This document shows positions 1 through 7,900 of a stretch of 55,757 nucleotides of DNA, piece after piece (position 1 is the first letter of the stretch; the number at the start of each line of letters is the position of its first letter). The notes beneath the pieces were generated by a model. It did no database searches. It was not told where the DNA came from and saw only the letters and a program-made list of their open reading frames with translations. The position numbers and the translations under genes are program-made. The stretch lies in the NCBI GenBank assembly GCA_016125215.1, contig WGMF01000018.1, forward strand, positions 1 through 55,757, in the 5' to 3' direction. This DNA is from Phycisphaera sp. (GTDB lineage Bacteria; Planctomycetota; Phycisphaerae; Phycisphaerales; Phycisphaeraceae).

Positions 1-129
1 CTGCGGTCGTTGGCCTGCCGCACCCGACAGGCCTTGTGGGAAGCAATGCAATCCGTGCTCGATCAAGTGACCTCCAACGACGCCGCACACTGCTACCGAC
101 ACTGTGGGTACACGCTACAAACGGAATAG
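1..129 (+). pseudogene. C-terminal remnant of a transposase (possibly IS630-like)
   Basis: Frame 1 is open from the window edge to a TAG at 127-129 and encodes about 42 residues ending in the pattern SNDAAHCYRHCGYTLQTE. A C-terminal RHCGY-type tail is reminiscent of IS630-like transposases, but the match rests on memory of a short tail only. It overlaps, in another frame, the start of the recombinase remnant that follows, which suggests an insertion that truncated the recombinase. The catalytic region, if present, lies left of the window. Confidence 0.35.
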
Positions 130-601
130 GTTTGCTCTAAGGAGAACGAACTTCGAGGCCGCTGGCATCGTGCACCGTGACGACCGTGGGCTGGTCAGGG
201 ACTTTCACGCACTGCGTCACACCTTCGCGACCATGTGCCAGCAGTCCAACATACCTCGTCGAGAGACCGCCCGCCTCGGTTGCTGGAGCGACACTAAGCT
301 GCTCGACAAGGTGTATACTGACGAAGACATGCTCTCAAAAAACGACCACATCAACCGCCTGCCGTCGCTACTGCCCGCCGAAGCTGCGACGGCTGTGGTT
401 GATGAGAAAAGTGGGACCGCTGTAGGGACCGCTGAGCCGGTCGCAGTGGGTCAAAATCCGTCCGATTGTGTCTCACCGAGTGCAACGGCAGTTTTGAACG
501 CAAGGGGCTACCGAGTAACAACTTGTCACACGTTGTCAGACTCTGACGTAACCCCCCGAAGTAATGCGGCTGATAGGAGTCGAACCTACACGGGGTGTTG
601 A
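104..601 (+). pseudogene. Tyrosine recombinase/integrase, C-terminal catalytic remnant
   Basis: The reading frame contains the site-specific recombinase box HALRHTFATM (catalytic His and Arg), a GCW segment, and DKVYTDED, which supplies the probable nucleophilic Tyr. The first catalytic Arg and the whole N-terminal DNA-binding half are missing: the frame is closed by a TGA at 68-70, and the first start-like codon is GTG at 104. About 165 codons remain against a usual 300-400. The end of the frame runs into the tRNA-Leu gene, so its last residues (SRTYTGC) are encoded by the antisense of the tRNA 3' half, an arrangement typical of an integrase next to its attachment site. It is probably a dead relic of an island that lies to the left. 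Confidence 0.75.
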
Positions 602-651
602 GCCCCACTAGGACCTGAACCTAGCGCGTCTGCCAATTCCGCCACAGCCGC
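565..651 (-). tRNA. tRNA-Leu (anticodon CAG)
   Basis: Read on the minus strand, the segment folds as a class II tRNA. It has a 7-bp acceptor stem (GCGGCTG with CAGCCGC), a D-arm with GGCAGACGC, an anticodon stem CTAGG/CCTAG around loop TTCAGGT (anticodon CAG), a long variable arm (GTGGGGCTCAACACCCC), a T-arm with GGTTCGACTCC, and discriminator A. The CCA end is not encoded. It lies just downstream of rplI on the same strand, and its 3' half overlaps the end of the recombinase remnant, so it is the likely integration site. Confidence 0.93.
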
Positions 652-712
652 AGCGAAGCAAACAGTTTAGTGCGACACACGGTCAAAGCAAGTGTTTGCG
701 AGTCGATCGGGC

Positions 713-1252
713 TTACTCCGTCTCGGCCGCTTCGTCTTCGACGACCTGGGCTTCGACTTCGCCTTCCTGGGCCTCGCCCTCTTCACCCTCGCCGATGGGC
801 TTGTCGCTGACGACCCAGAGCTTGATCTCGGTCTTGAGGTCACTGGCCAGCACGACGGGGATGGTGTACGAATCGAGGCGCTTGATCTGTTCGCCGATGC
901 GGACAGCCCGGTCCTCGACGGCAAAGCCCTCGGCCCGAAGCGCCTCGGCGATGTCGTGTTGCGAGACGCCGCCGAAGAGGATGCCCTGGTCGTTGGCGGA
1001 GCGCTGGATGGTCAGCTCGAATTCGTGGAGCTTTTCGAGCAGGTTTTCCAGGCCCTGACGCTTGAGCTTGAGCTCGGCTTCGACCTGCTTGCGTCGTTCG
1101 GCGAGGCGCTTGATGTTGCCCTCGGTCGGGTCGGTGGCGTATCCGCGCGGGAGGAGGTAGTTGCGGGCGTAGCCGGGACGGACCTTGACGACGTCGCCGA
1201 CGATCCCGAGGTTGTCGATGTTTTCGGTCAGGAGCAGTTGGATGAGTTTCAT
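713..1252 (-). CDS. rplI: 50S ribosomal protein L9
   Basis: Structural protein of the large ribosomal subunit that binds 23S rRNA. The N-terminus shows the L9 signature (MKLIQLLLTENIDNLGIVGDVVKVRPGYARNYLLPRGYA), followed by the long connecting helix rich in Lys/Glu (about residues 45-80) and the C-terminal rRNA-binding domain. At 179 residues it is longer than the usual ~150 because of a C-terminal tail rich in Glu, Asp and Ala. AAGGA precedes the ATG closely. It is the last protein gene of the rpsF-ssb-rplI cluster, 97 bp after ssb. Confidence 0.96.
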   Translation of the reverse strand: MKLIQLLLTENIDNLGIVGDVVKVRPGYARNYLLPRGYATDPTEGNIKRLAERRKQVEAELKLKRQGLENLLEKLHEFELTIQRSANDQGILFGGVSQHDIAEALRAEGFAVEDRAVRIGEQIKRLDSYTIPVVLASDLKTEIKLWVVSDKPIGEGEEGEAQEGEVEAQVVEDEAAETE

Positions 1253-1349
1253 GGTGTCCTTGCCTTTCTATTGGCCAGTTAGGTCCCCGTGGTGCGGCTA
1301 CGTTGCCGACACGGAGGCCAGCGTGTGAGTGAGGAGAGTAATCAGGAGA

Positions 1350-1826
1350 TCAGAACGGGATGTGATCTTCCTCGACGGGTTCGTGTGCGGGGGGTTCGTC
1401 GGGATGGGGGCGGGACGGGGGGGCAGAACGCGGGGCGCTGCGCGGGGCAGAGGCGTAACCCCCACCGCCACCGGGGTTGGCGTCGTCGCCCTGGGGCTTG
1501 GAGTCGACGAACTGGAAGTTCTCGATCACCACGCCGAGCTTCGAGCGGTTGTGGCCCTCTTTGTCCTGCCACTGGTCCAGACGCAGTCGGCCCTCGATGA
1601 AGATCGGTCGGCCCTTGCGCAGGTACTGGTTAATCATCTCGGCGGTCTTGCCGAAGGCGTCGCAGTCGACGAACGTGGTCTCTTCCTGTGTCTCGCCCTG
1701 CTGGTTGCGCCATCGGCGGTTGATGGCCAGCCCGAGCTTGCAGATTGCCAGGTTGTTGTTGGTGTAACGCATCTCCGGGTCACGGGTGAGGTTGCCCATG
1801 AGCATGACTTTGTTGAGGTTGGGCAT
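1350..1826 (-). CDS. ssb: Single-stranded DNA-binding protein
   Basis: Binds single-stranded DNA in replication, repair and recombination. The OB fold occupies about residues 1-110 (MPNLNKVMLMGNLTRDPEMRYT at the start, then a FVDCDAFGKTAEMINQYLRKG segment and IFIEGRLRLDQWQDK). A Gly/Pro/Ser/Arg-rich flexible linker follows, and the protein ends with the acidic tip EEDHIPF that recruits partner proteins. The length, 158 residues, is typical. A GGAG lies ahead of the ATG. The gene sits between rpsF and rplI, an order common in bacteria, but rpsR is missing here. Confidence 0.96.
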   Translation of the reverse strand: MPNLNKVMLMGNLTRDPEMRYTNNNLAICKLGLAINRRWRNQQGETQEETTFVDCDAFGKTAEMINQYLRKGRPIFIEGRLRLDQWQDKEGHNRSKLGVVIENFQFVDSKPQGDDANPGGGGGYASAPRSAPRSAPPSRPHPDEPPAHEPVEEDHIPF

Positions 1827-1844
1827 GGTGAGGCTCCGGAGGGT

Positions 1845-2047
1845 TAGCCGCAGATGAACGCAGATGGACGCGGATCAGTGAAAAGGAAACCTGTAATCGG
1901 GATCAATGAATCATTCCAATTTCAATTTGACGTCGCGCCGAGCATTGCAACATGACTACAAGGATTCGATTGAACTCAATTGAACTCATCTGTTCTTATC
2001 TGCGTTCATCTGCGTTCATCTGCGTTCATCGGCGTTCATCGGCGGCT
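1845..2047. repeat. Inverted element A with 10-bp-period tandem arms
   Basis: The left arm (1846-1876) reads AGCCGCAGATGAACGCAGAT and onward. The right arm (about 1988-2047) is its inverse, made of five imperfect decamers of the type ATCTGCGTTC and ending GGCGGCTA. The element fills nearly the whole rpsF-ssb spacer and starts just after the rpsF stop. Its outer ends share the sequence TAGCCGC in inverted orientation with elements B and C. Transcribed, it could form a long hairpin. Confidence 0.8.
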
Positions 2048-2053
2048 ATGTCT

Positions 2054-2509
2054 TTACTCCGCGTCGGCTGTGGCGGTTTCGCTCGATTCCTCGCTGGGCT
2101 CTTCGGTCTGGTCCTCTTCGCCTTCCTTGCGGAGGCTGGCTTCGGCGGCGGTGTTCTTGACGCCCTCTTCAGCGAGCTTGAGTTCGACCTCGCCGATGTG
2201 GGGGGCGGCCAGGATGAGGCTGCGGACGATGTTTTCGGAGAGGTTGCAGTCTCGGTCGATGTTGGCAATCTGCGTCGGGCGGGCACGGAAGTAGGCCAGG
2301 ATATACAGGCCACGCTTCTGGCCCTTGATGGGGTAGGCCAGCTTGCGCTCGTCCCACTTGGTGAGCACGAGCACCTGGGCCTCGGCGCGGTCGAGGATTT
2401 CCTTGACGAGTGCCAGGGACTGTTCGATATCCGCGCCGGCGGTGGCGGACATGAGGAAGAGGCCTTCGTAAAGGGGCAGTTGGGCGGTGGCGGTCGATGC
2501 GTCGGACAT
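2054..2509 (-). CDS. rpsF: 30S ribosomal protein S6
   Basis: Small-subunit ribosomal protein that pairs with S18 on 16S rRNA. The core has the S6 fold (LPLYEGLFLMSATAGADIEQSLALVKEIL, then KWDERKLAYPIKGQKRGLYILAYF, which is the conserved K-R-LAY-I-----G-Y pattern). The C-terminus carries a long acidic tail (EEDQTEEPSEESSE). The start at 2509 is preferred over an in-frame ATG ten codons upstream because AAGGAG lies 8 nt before it. It heads the rpsF-ssb-rplI cluster; no S18 gene is present in either spacer. Confidence 0.95.
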   Translation of the reverse strand: MSDASTATAQLPLYEGLFLMSATAGADIEQSLALVKEILDRAEAQVLVLTKWDERKLAYPIKGQKRGLYILAYFRARPTQIANIDRDCNLSENIVRSLILAAPHIGEVELKLAEEGVKNTAAEASLRKEGEEDQTEEPSEESSETATADAE

Positions 2510-2543
2510 GGGAAAGACTCCTTGGTCACTCGGTAACACACGG

Positions 2544-2563
2544 GCGGTCGGACACCCGACCGC
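2544..2563 (-). promoter_or_regulatory. Perfect hairpin in the rpsF leader
   Basis: GCGGTCGG and CCGACCGC flank ACAC, giving an 8-bp perfect stem about 35 nt upstream of the rpsF start. Ribosomal protein leaders often carry autoregulatory folds, and an S6:S18-binding leader is known from other bacteria, but I cannot match its conserved bases here. The same leader also contains a GGTAGGGCGGG stretch like one in the cimA leader, so it may instead be dispersed-repeat material. Confidence 0.4.
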
Positions 2564-2666
2564 AAGGCACCCGCGTGCGTGGGACCCGCCCTACCGGGGG
2601 GGCCGAGCGAGGCTGGGGCGAATGGGGAAGTCTACCACAGGCCGCACAACGAGGCAAAGCGGGGAA

Positions 2667-2831
2667 TAGCCGCAGATGGACGCAGATGGACGCAGATCAA
2701 GACAGATGGGAATCCATAATGAGGAATCCAAACGCGTCTGCATCGTGAAAGTGTATTCAGCCAAAGGCTGTTCAAATTCACCTTTGTGCGCCAGTCATCT
2801 ATCTGCGTTCATCTGCGTCCATCTGCGGCTA
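2667..2831. repeat. Inverted element B, supplying the cimA stop codon
   Basis: The left arm (2667-2710) begins TAGCCGCAGATGGACGCAG. The right arm (about 2797-2831) is its inverse, with decamers ATCTGCGTTC / ATCTGCGTCC and the terminal GGCTA. The terminal CTA at 2829-2831 is the TAG stop codon of cimA on the minus strand, so the element ends exactly at the coding end. The interior (2711-2796) shows no gene. It occupies most of the 319-bp rpsF-cimA spacer. Confidence 0.8.
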
Positions 2832-4490
2832 CTTCCCCGCCCCGGTTTCGATCAGGTAATAGACGAACGCATCGGTGAGGGCCTGCCAGGCGGCGTCGAC
2901 GATGTTTTCACTGACGCCGATCGTGGCAAAGTGGGAGACGGGGGTCTGGGCGTCGCCGTCGCGGCCGCGGGAGAACTCGATGACGACGCGGACCTTGGCG
3001 GCGGTCTCAGCGGTGGCGTTGACGACACGGACCTTAAAGTCGCGCAGGTGGACGGTGGCCAGTTGGGGGTAGTGGTGCGTCAGGCACTTGCGCAGCGCCC
3101 CGTCGAGCGCGTTGACCGGGCCGTCGCCCTCTGCGACTTCGAGTTCCTCGACGTTGCCCACGCGGAGCTTGACGCTCGCTTCGGTGATGGGCTGTCCGTG
3201 GTTGAGCTTGGTGATGATGCAGCGGTAGTGGTCGAGTTCCCAGAAGTTCGGTCGTGTGCCTTTGACTTCGTGCAGGAGCAGCTCGAAGCTGGCCGAGGCT
3301 GATTCGAACTGGTAGCCCTGGTGTTCGAGGTCCTGCACGCGTTCGAGCACCTTGCGCTGGAGTTGTTTATCGGTGGTGATGTTGAACTTCTGACCGAGCG
3401 TCGCGGAGATGTTGCTCGCTCCGCTGAGTTCACTGACCAGGACCTTGCGTGAGTTGCCCACCACTTCCGGGGGGACGTGTTCGTAGGACCGTGCCAGCTT
3501 CTGCACCGCGTGGACGTGCATGCCGCCCTTGTGCGCAAAGGCCCCTTGCCCGACGAACGGCTGACCCGCGACGAGGTTCATATTCGCAAGCTCATACACA
3601 AATCGGCTGACTTCGGTCAGGCGTGCCAGGGAATCCTCGTGCAGACAACTCATGCCCATCTTGAGGCGCAGGTTGGCAATCACGGTGGTCAGGTCGACAT
3701 TGCCGCAGCGTTCGCCGATGCCGTTGATCGTGCCCTGCACCTGCACGCAGCCGGCCTCGACCGCAGCCAAGGCATTCGCAACAGCCACGCCCGAGTCGTT
3801 GTGCGGGTGGATGCCGAGCATGGGCAAGGAGGTGTTTGATTGAGGGGATCCCGTGGCTTGGAAGCCACGGGCTTTGCAGTGGGCGCTGACATCGGTGACG
3901 ACCTGAGCGACCCAACCCGGTAGTGATCCGCCGTTCGTATCGCACAGGACCAGCCTCGACGCCCCGCCCTCGAGCGCCGCTTGCAGGGTCTTGAGCGCAT
4001 ACTCCTTGTTGGCACGGTAGCCGTCGAAAAAATGTTCCGCGTCGTAAAAAACCTCGCCGCTGCCGTGGTCTTTGCAGTAAGCCAGCGACTCGCGGACCAT
4101 GGCCAGGTTTTCTTCGAGCGAGACGCCCAGAACGTGTTCGACATGCAGGTCCCAGGTCTTGCCGACGATGGTGATGACGGGGGCTTGCGCTTCGACGAGC
4201 GCCTGCATACCGGGGTCCGCTCCCGGGGCAATGCCCTTGCGACGGGTCATGCCGAAGGCACAGATCCTGGCGTGCTGGAGGTTGAGTTTCTTGACCTCGG
4301 CAAAGTAGGCCACGTCCTTGGGGTTGGAGAGCGGGTAGCCGCCCTCGACGTAGTCCACGCCCAGCTCATCGAGTTGGCGTGTGATCTTGAGCTTGTCCAC
4401 GAGCGAGAGGGAGACGCCCAGGCCCTGCGTGCCGTCGCGCAGGGTGGTGTCGTAGATTTCGACGCGGCGTTGTCCTGATTTTTCGGGCAT
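2829..4490 (-). CDS. cimA: (R)-citramalate synthase
   Basis: Condenses pyruvate and acetyl-CoA to citramalate, the threonine-independent entry to isoleucine. It belongs to the DRE-TIM HMGL family: VEIYDTTLRDGTQG holds the catalytic Arg-Asp motif, LCDTNGGSLP follows, and LGIHPHNDSGVAVANALAAVEAG holds the metal-binding His pair. GTINGIGERCGNVDL and the C-terminal allosteric domain (about residues 400-553) complete a full-length 553-residue enzyme. It is closer to the citramalate/isopropylmalate-like CimA group than to LeuA. An extra stretch of about 15-18 residues (near KARGFQATGSPQSN) precedes LGIHPHNDS and coincides with a perfect palindrome in the DNA. AAGGA lies 8-9 nt before the ATG. An attenuator-like leader lies directly upstream. 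Confidence 0.92.
   Translation of the reverse strand: MPEKSGQRRVEIYDTTLRDGTQGLGVSLSLVDKLKITRQLDELGVDYVEGGYPLSNPKDVAYFAEVKKLNLQHARICAFGMTRRKGIAPGADPGMQALVEAQAPVITIVGKTWDLHVEHVLGVSLEENLAMVRESLAYCKDHGSGEVFYDAEHFFDGYRANKEYALKTLQAALEGGASRLVLCDTNGGSLPGWVAQVVTDVSAHCKARGFQATGSPQSNTSLPMLGIHPHNDSGVAVANALAAVEAGCVQVQGTINGIGERCGNVDLTTVIANLRLKMGMSCLHEDSLARLTEVSRFVYELANMNLVAGQPFVGQGAFAHKGGMHVHAVQKLARSYEHVPPEVVGNSRKVLVSELSGASNISATLGQKFNITTDKQLQRKVLERVQDLEHQGYQFESASASFELLLHEVKGTRPNFWELDHYRCIITKLNHGQPITEASVKLRVGNVEELEVAEGDGPVNALDGALRKCLTHHYPQLATVHLRDFKVRVVNATAETAAKVRVVIEFSRGRDGDAQTPVSHFATIGVSENIVDAAWQALTDAFVYYLIETGAGK
3850..3871. repeat. REP-like palindrome inside the cimA coding sequence
   Basis: CCCGTGGCTT, a 2-nt loop GG, then AAGCCACGGG: a perfect 10-bp inverted repeat. 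It lies in frame in cimA, in a segment that family members lack. A hairpin with nearly the same arms (CCCGTCGC/GCGACGGG) occurs at 18454-18478 upstream of coxC, suggesting a dispersed palindromic family. Confidence 0.75.
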
Positions 4491-4522
4491 GGCCTGAATC
4501 CTTAGCTGGTCTTGAATCCCAC

Positions 4523-4549
4523 AAAAAAACCCCGCCGATCGGCAGGGTT
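4523..4549 (-). terminator. Intrinsic terminator in the cimA leader (attenuator)
   Basis: On the minus strand AACCCTGCCG, a 2-nt turn, CGGCGGGGTT and a run of seven T form a strong GC-rich terminator only about 33 nt before the cimA start codon. It sits between the leader promoter and cimA, so it can only act as a conditional terminator of the cimA transcript or of something upstream; nothing upstream on this strand is a gene other than the leader peptide. Confidence 0.8.
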
Positions 4550-4583
4550 GGCTTGGTCGTGTGTCGGTGCGACGGGGCCTGCC

Positions 4584-4649
4584 CTACCGGGTGGGTGACT
4601 CGGTCATGATGATCGCAATGATCGGGCTGGCGTGTGTCGTCGGGAGCAT
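4584..4649 (-). CDS. Putative Ile-rich leader peptide of cimA
   Basis: A 21-codon frame whose centre reads PIIAIIM: four Ile codons (ATC ATT GCG ATC ATC) in five. The stop TAG is followed at once by GGGCAGG. The last six of those bases, GGCAGG, can pair with CCTGCC in the 5' arm of the downstream terminator, competing with terminator formation. There is no Shine-Dalgarno; a TATACT box ends 6 nt before the ATG, predicting a leaderless transcript starting at the A of ATG. The arrangement fits translation-coupled attenuation by isoleucine of an isoleucine-pathway gene. It is a prediction from sequence only. Confidence 0.6.
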   Translation of the reverse strand: MLPTTHASPIIAIIMTESPTR

Positions 4650-4655
4650 GACAGG

Positions 4656-4683
4656 AGTATATCGGCAACCGGCCGATGGGCAA
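4656..4683 (-). promoter_or_regulatory. Promoter of the cimA leader
   Basis: On the minus strand TTGCCC (4683-4678), a 16-nt spacer, and TATACT (4661-4656). The last base of the -10 box lies 7 nt before the ATG of the leader peptide, so initiation is predicted on or next to that A. It abuts repeat element C. Confidence 0.6.
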
Positions 4684-4690
4684 GTGAGGA

Positions 4691-4885
4691 TTAGCCGCGA
4701 ATGAACGCAAATGAACGCGAATGGGAGTGGGATTGATGTCGGGGTTAAGCACGTGGGTGTGAAAAATATCCCTGTCCATGTTGGGGGCAGTTTTCATGGA
4801 GCATCACTGCGGTCGCTGGCGACCTTATTAAATAAGGTATCGATTGACACCCCACTTGCGTTCATTTGCGTTCATTTACGGCTAA
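4691..4885. repeat. Inverted element C between cimA leader and cytochrome gene
   Basis: Left arm 4691-4723 begins TTAGCCGCGAATGAACGCAA; right arm 4851-4885 is its inverse and ends TTTACGGCTAA. The interior holds two further perfect hairpins: GGTCGC-TG-GCGACC (4811-4824) and the palindrome ACCTTATT-A-AATAAGGT (4822-4838). It separates two divergent promoters and encodes nothing recognisable. Confidence 0.8.
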
Positions 4886-4897
4886 ACTCCTGCCGCG

Positions 4898-4927
4898 TTG
4901 CCCCCTGACCCCGTGACCCGCTAGAAT
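4898..4927 (+). promoter_or_regulatory. Promoter of the respiratory block
   Basis: TTGCCC (4898-4903), an 18-nt spacer and TAGAAT (4922-4927), giving a start near 4934 and a short leader to the ATG at 4962. GAGG lies 10 nt before that ATG. Confidence 0.5.
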
Positions 4928-4961
4928 GCCCAGCCTATCCCCTACCCGAGGCTTTTGACGC

Positions 4962-7900
4962 ATGCCCGTACCTACGCAGACGTTCTACAACATCAAAAAG
5001 CTCAACGTCATTTTTGCCCTCAGCGCGGTAGCGCTGTTGCTCTGTTCGTTCTGGCTCATCATGGCGGACTACAACCGCCCCTGGCGCGGGTATCAGCAGC
5101 AGGCCAAGGCCTGGAACGTGGCCATGACCGAGGACGCACTCCGCCGAACACGGACGATCGCTTTTGAAAAAGAACTCGACGCGGTGAACCAGGACATCGT
5201 CCGGATCGAGCAGGGTCTGGACCAGAAGAAGATCGCTGAGCTTGAAGCGCAGGTCCAGGAAAAGCAGATGCAGAACAAGGAAAATGACCTGCCCCGGGCG
5301 GCGCTCAAGGGGCAGATCGGACCGCTCACGCAGCAGATCGAACGTGCCAGCCTCGAATTCGGCGATGACTCGGACGAAGTCAAAAAGCTCCGCAACGAAC
5401 TGGCCGACGTGACGACCCAGTACAACGAGAAAGACAGGCAATACACCGACAACGCCCTGGCCATCGCCGACCTCGGCTCGCGGCTCAACGCCCTCCGTGC
5501 CAAGCTCGCCGACGCCCAGAAGGAGAAGACCAGCCTCACCCGTAAACGCGACGCGCTCGTCGAACAACTCAATAAGCTCAACCCCGACAGCGCCCTGACC
5601 AGGCTGGCCGGCGTCCTCCGCGACGCGCCGATGCTCAACTGGTTCAACCCCGCTGAGGGCGTCAAACAGGTTGTTGTACCCGACGTGCGGATGGACCTGA
5701 ACTTCCTCACCATCGAGACGACCGACCGCTGCCAGACCTGCCACGTCAACATCGACGACCCCGCGTTCGACCGTGACAACATCATTGACTTCCTCGAACG
5801 CCAGATCGCTCGTGAAGAAGAGCAGGACGTCGACTCGATCGACCACCCCGTGGCAGGCATCGATTTCTGGACCAACGCGGTCAACGCCGCTGTCGCGTCG
5901 GGGAGCCTCAAAGAGTCAGCCGTCCAGACCATCCGCAACAACACGGCCGACGCGCTGACCCGTCTCCACGAAGCCGCCGGCGACAAGAAGCAGATCACCG
6001 CGGACGGTCTCGACGGCGAGCTTTACGCGATCCTCACCCGGGGCGACACCGGCGACAAGGTCACCCGCGCGCAGTGGTACGCCGTGCTCAACAACTACCT
6101 CGACGACCTGTCGAACCTGGTCAGGCAAGACCTCGGCGAGGAGTCCTACAAACAGTTCCGTGAGCTTTACCGTGTGGCCCTGACCGAGCGTTACAACACA
6201 CACCGCCTTGAGTCGGGCGACAAGCCGCTGACCATCAGCCCGATCCAACTGGCCCACCCGGACCTGGCACGTTACGTCCACCCCGACTCGACCCACCCGA
6301 TGAAGACGATGGGCTGCACCGTCTGCCACGAGGGCTCGGGGCAGGAAACCGAATTCGAGCACACCGCGCACGAGCCGCGCGAAATCTGGGTCGATGCGCA
6401 GACCGGCTCGCCCATCCCCGAAACACTCATCCGGGAAGTCGGCAAGCGTGGCGATATCGAACGCACGCTGCGCTCAAGTGGCACCGTTGCCAAGGCTCAG
6501 CCGGTCAACCCCGATGCCGCCTCGATCATTCTGGCCAAGCTCGAAACACCGGCTCAAGCGGATGAAGCCCACGAAGAGCACAACGGTCGCCAAGCGTCCT
6601 CTGCTTCGCACAACGCCATCGGTTACACGCAGGACGACATCAACCTCAACTCCCCTGGCGAGCCTGCGCCCTTTGCCCCCGAGCACCCCCCGCACGGCGA
6701 CAGTGCCCTCTACTTCAACCCCGCCACCGGCAAGTTGCAACTCGCTGTCCGACAGGAAAAACGCTGGGAAAAAGAGTTCGGCTGGTCCCCGGTCCACTTC
6801 ATGCACTGGGAAAAGCCCATGCACCGGCTGCCCTATGTCGAGTCGAGCTGCAACAAGTGTCACACCGAGGTCTTCGACATCCGTGACGAGGCCCCCACGC
6901 TCTTCGAGGGTCGGCGGCTATTTGCCCAACTCGGCTGCGTCAACTGCCACTCGGTCGACGACCTGACCAACGACGCCGACATCAAGAAGGTCGGCCCGAG
7001 CCTCGTGCATGTGAAAGACAAACTCTCGCCGCAGATGGTCGCCAACTGGGTCTGGGCGCCCAAGGCCTTCCGCCCGACGACGAAGATGCCCCATTACTTC
7101 ATGCTCGAGAACAACTCCTCGCCGGTCGACATCCTCCGCACGCGCACCGAAGTCACCGCGATGGCGTACTACCTCGAACACTCGACGCCCGCCGAGGGCA
7201 CCCCGGCGTTCGAGCCCGAAACCCCGCCCGAAACACTGGGCGACCCCGCGCGTGGGCGCGCCTTGTTTACACAGGTCGGCTGCCAGGCCTGCCACGTCAA
7301 CCTCGAAGAGTCCGGCCAGAAGTGGATCACCGACGACCTCGTCGAACGCACCGGGGTGACGACAGCCGAAGCGCTGGATGAATACAAGAAGATGTCCTAC
7401 AACCAGCGCGGCATGTACGCCAAGCAGTATCTTGAAGACAAACTCGAGATGACCGGCCCTGAACTCTCGGGCGTCGGCACCAAGCTCCTGGCGCACCGCA
7501 CACCCGAGCAGGCCCGCACGTGGCTCTACTCCTGGCTGCGCCACCCGCGCCACTACTCCTCCTACACCATCATGCCCAGCTTCCGCCTCGACGAGCGCGA
7601 CGCGTCGGACATGGCGGCTTACCTGCTCTCCATGCAACGCCCCACCGGCGAGGGCGATTACACCGTCGAGCCCTTCGGCTTTGACGACGAGGGCAACCCC
7701 GCGCTCGACGAAGCCTCCAACGTCATGCTCGACAAGCTCCTGGTCATCCTCAAGGCCCCGCAATCCTCCGAGGACATGGCCACTGAAGAAGTCAAGGGCA
7801 TGCAGACCGATGAGAAGCTCGACTTCCTCGGCAGGAAGATGATTGCCAACTACGGATGCAACGGCTGCCACCTCATCAATGGTTTCGAGAACGCCTCGAG

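Noticed and set aside
4600-4690. Plus-strand frame starting MMIAMIGLACVVG in the cimA leader
   Set aside because: It has no ribosome-binding site or promoter in that direction and is simply the antisense of the Ile-rich leader peptide, whose strand carries the promoter and terminator.
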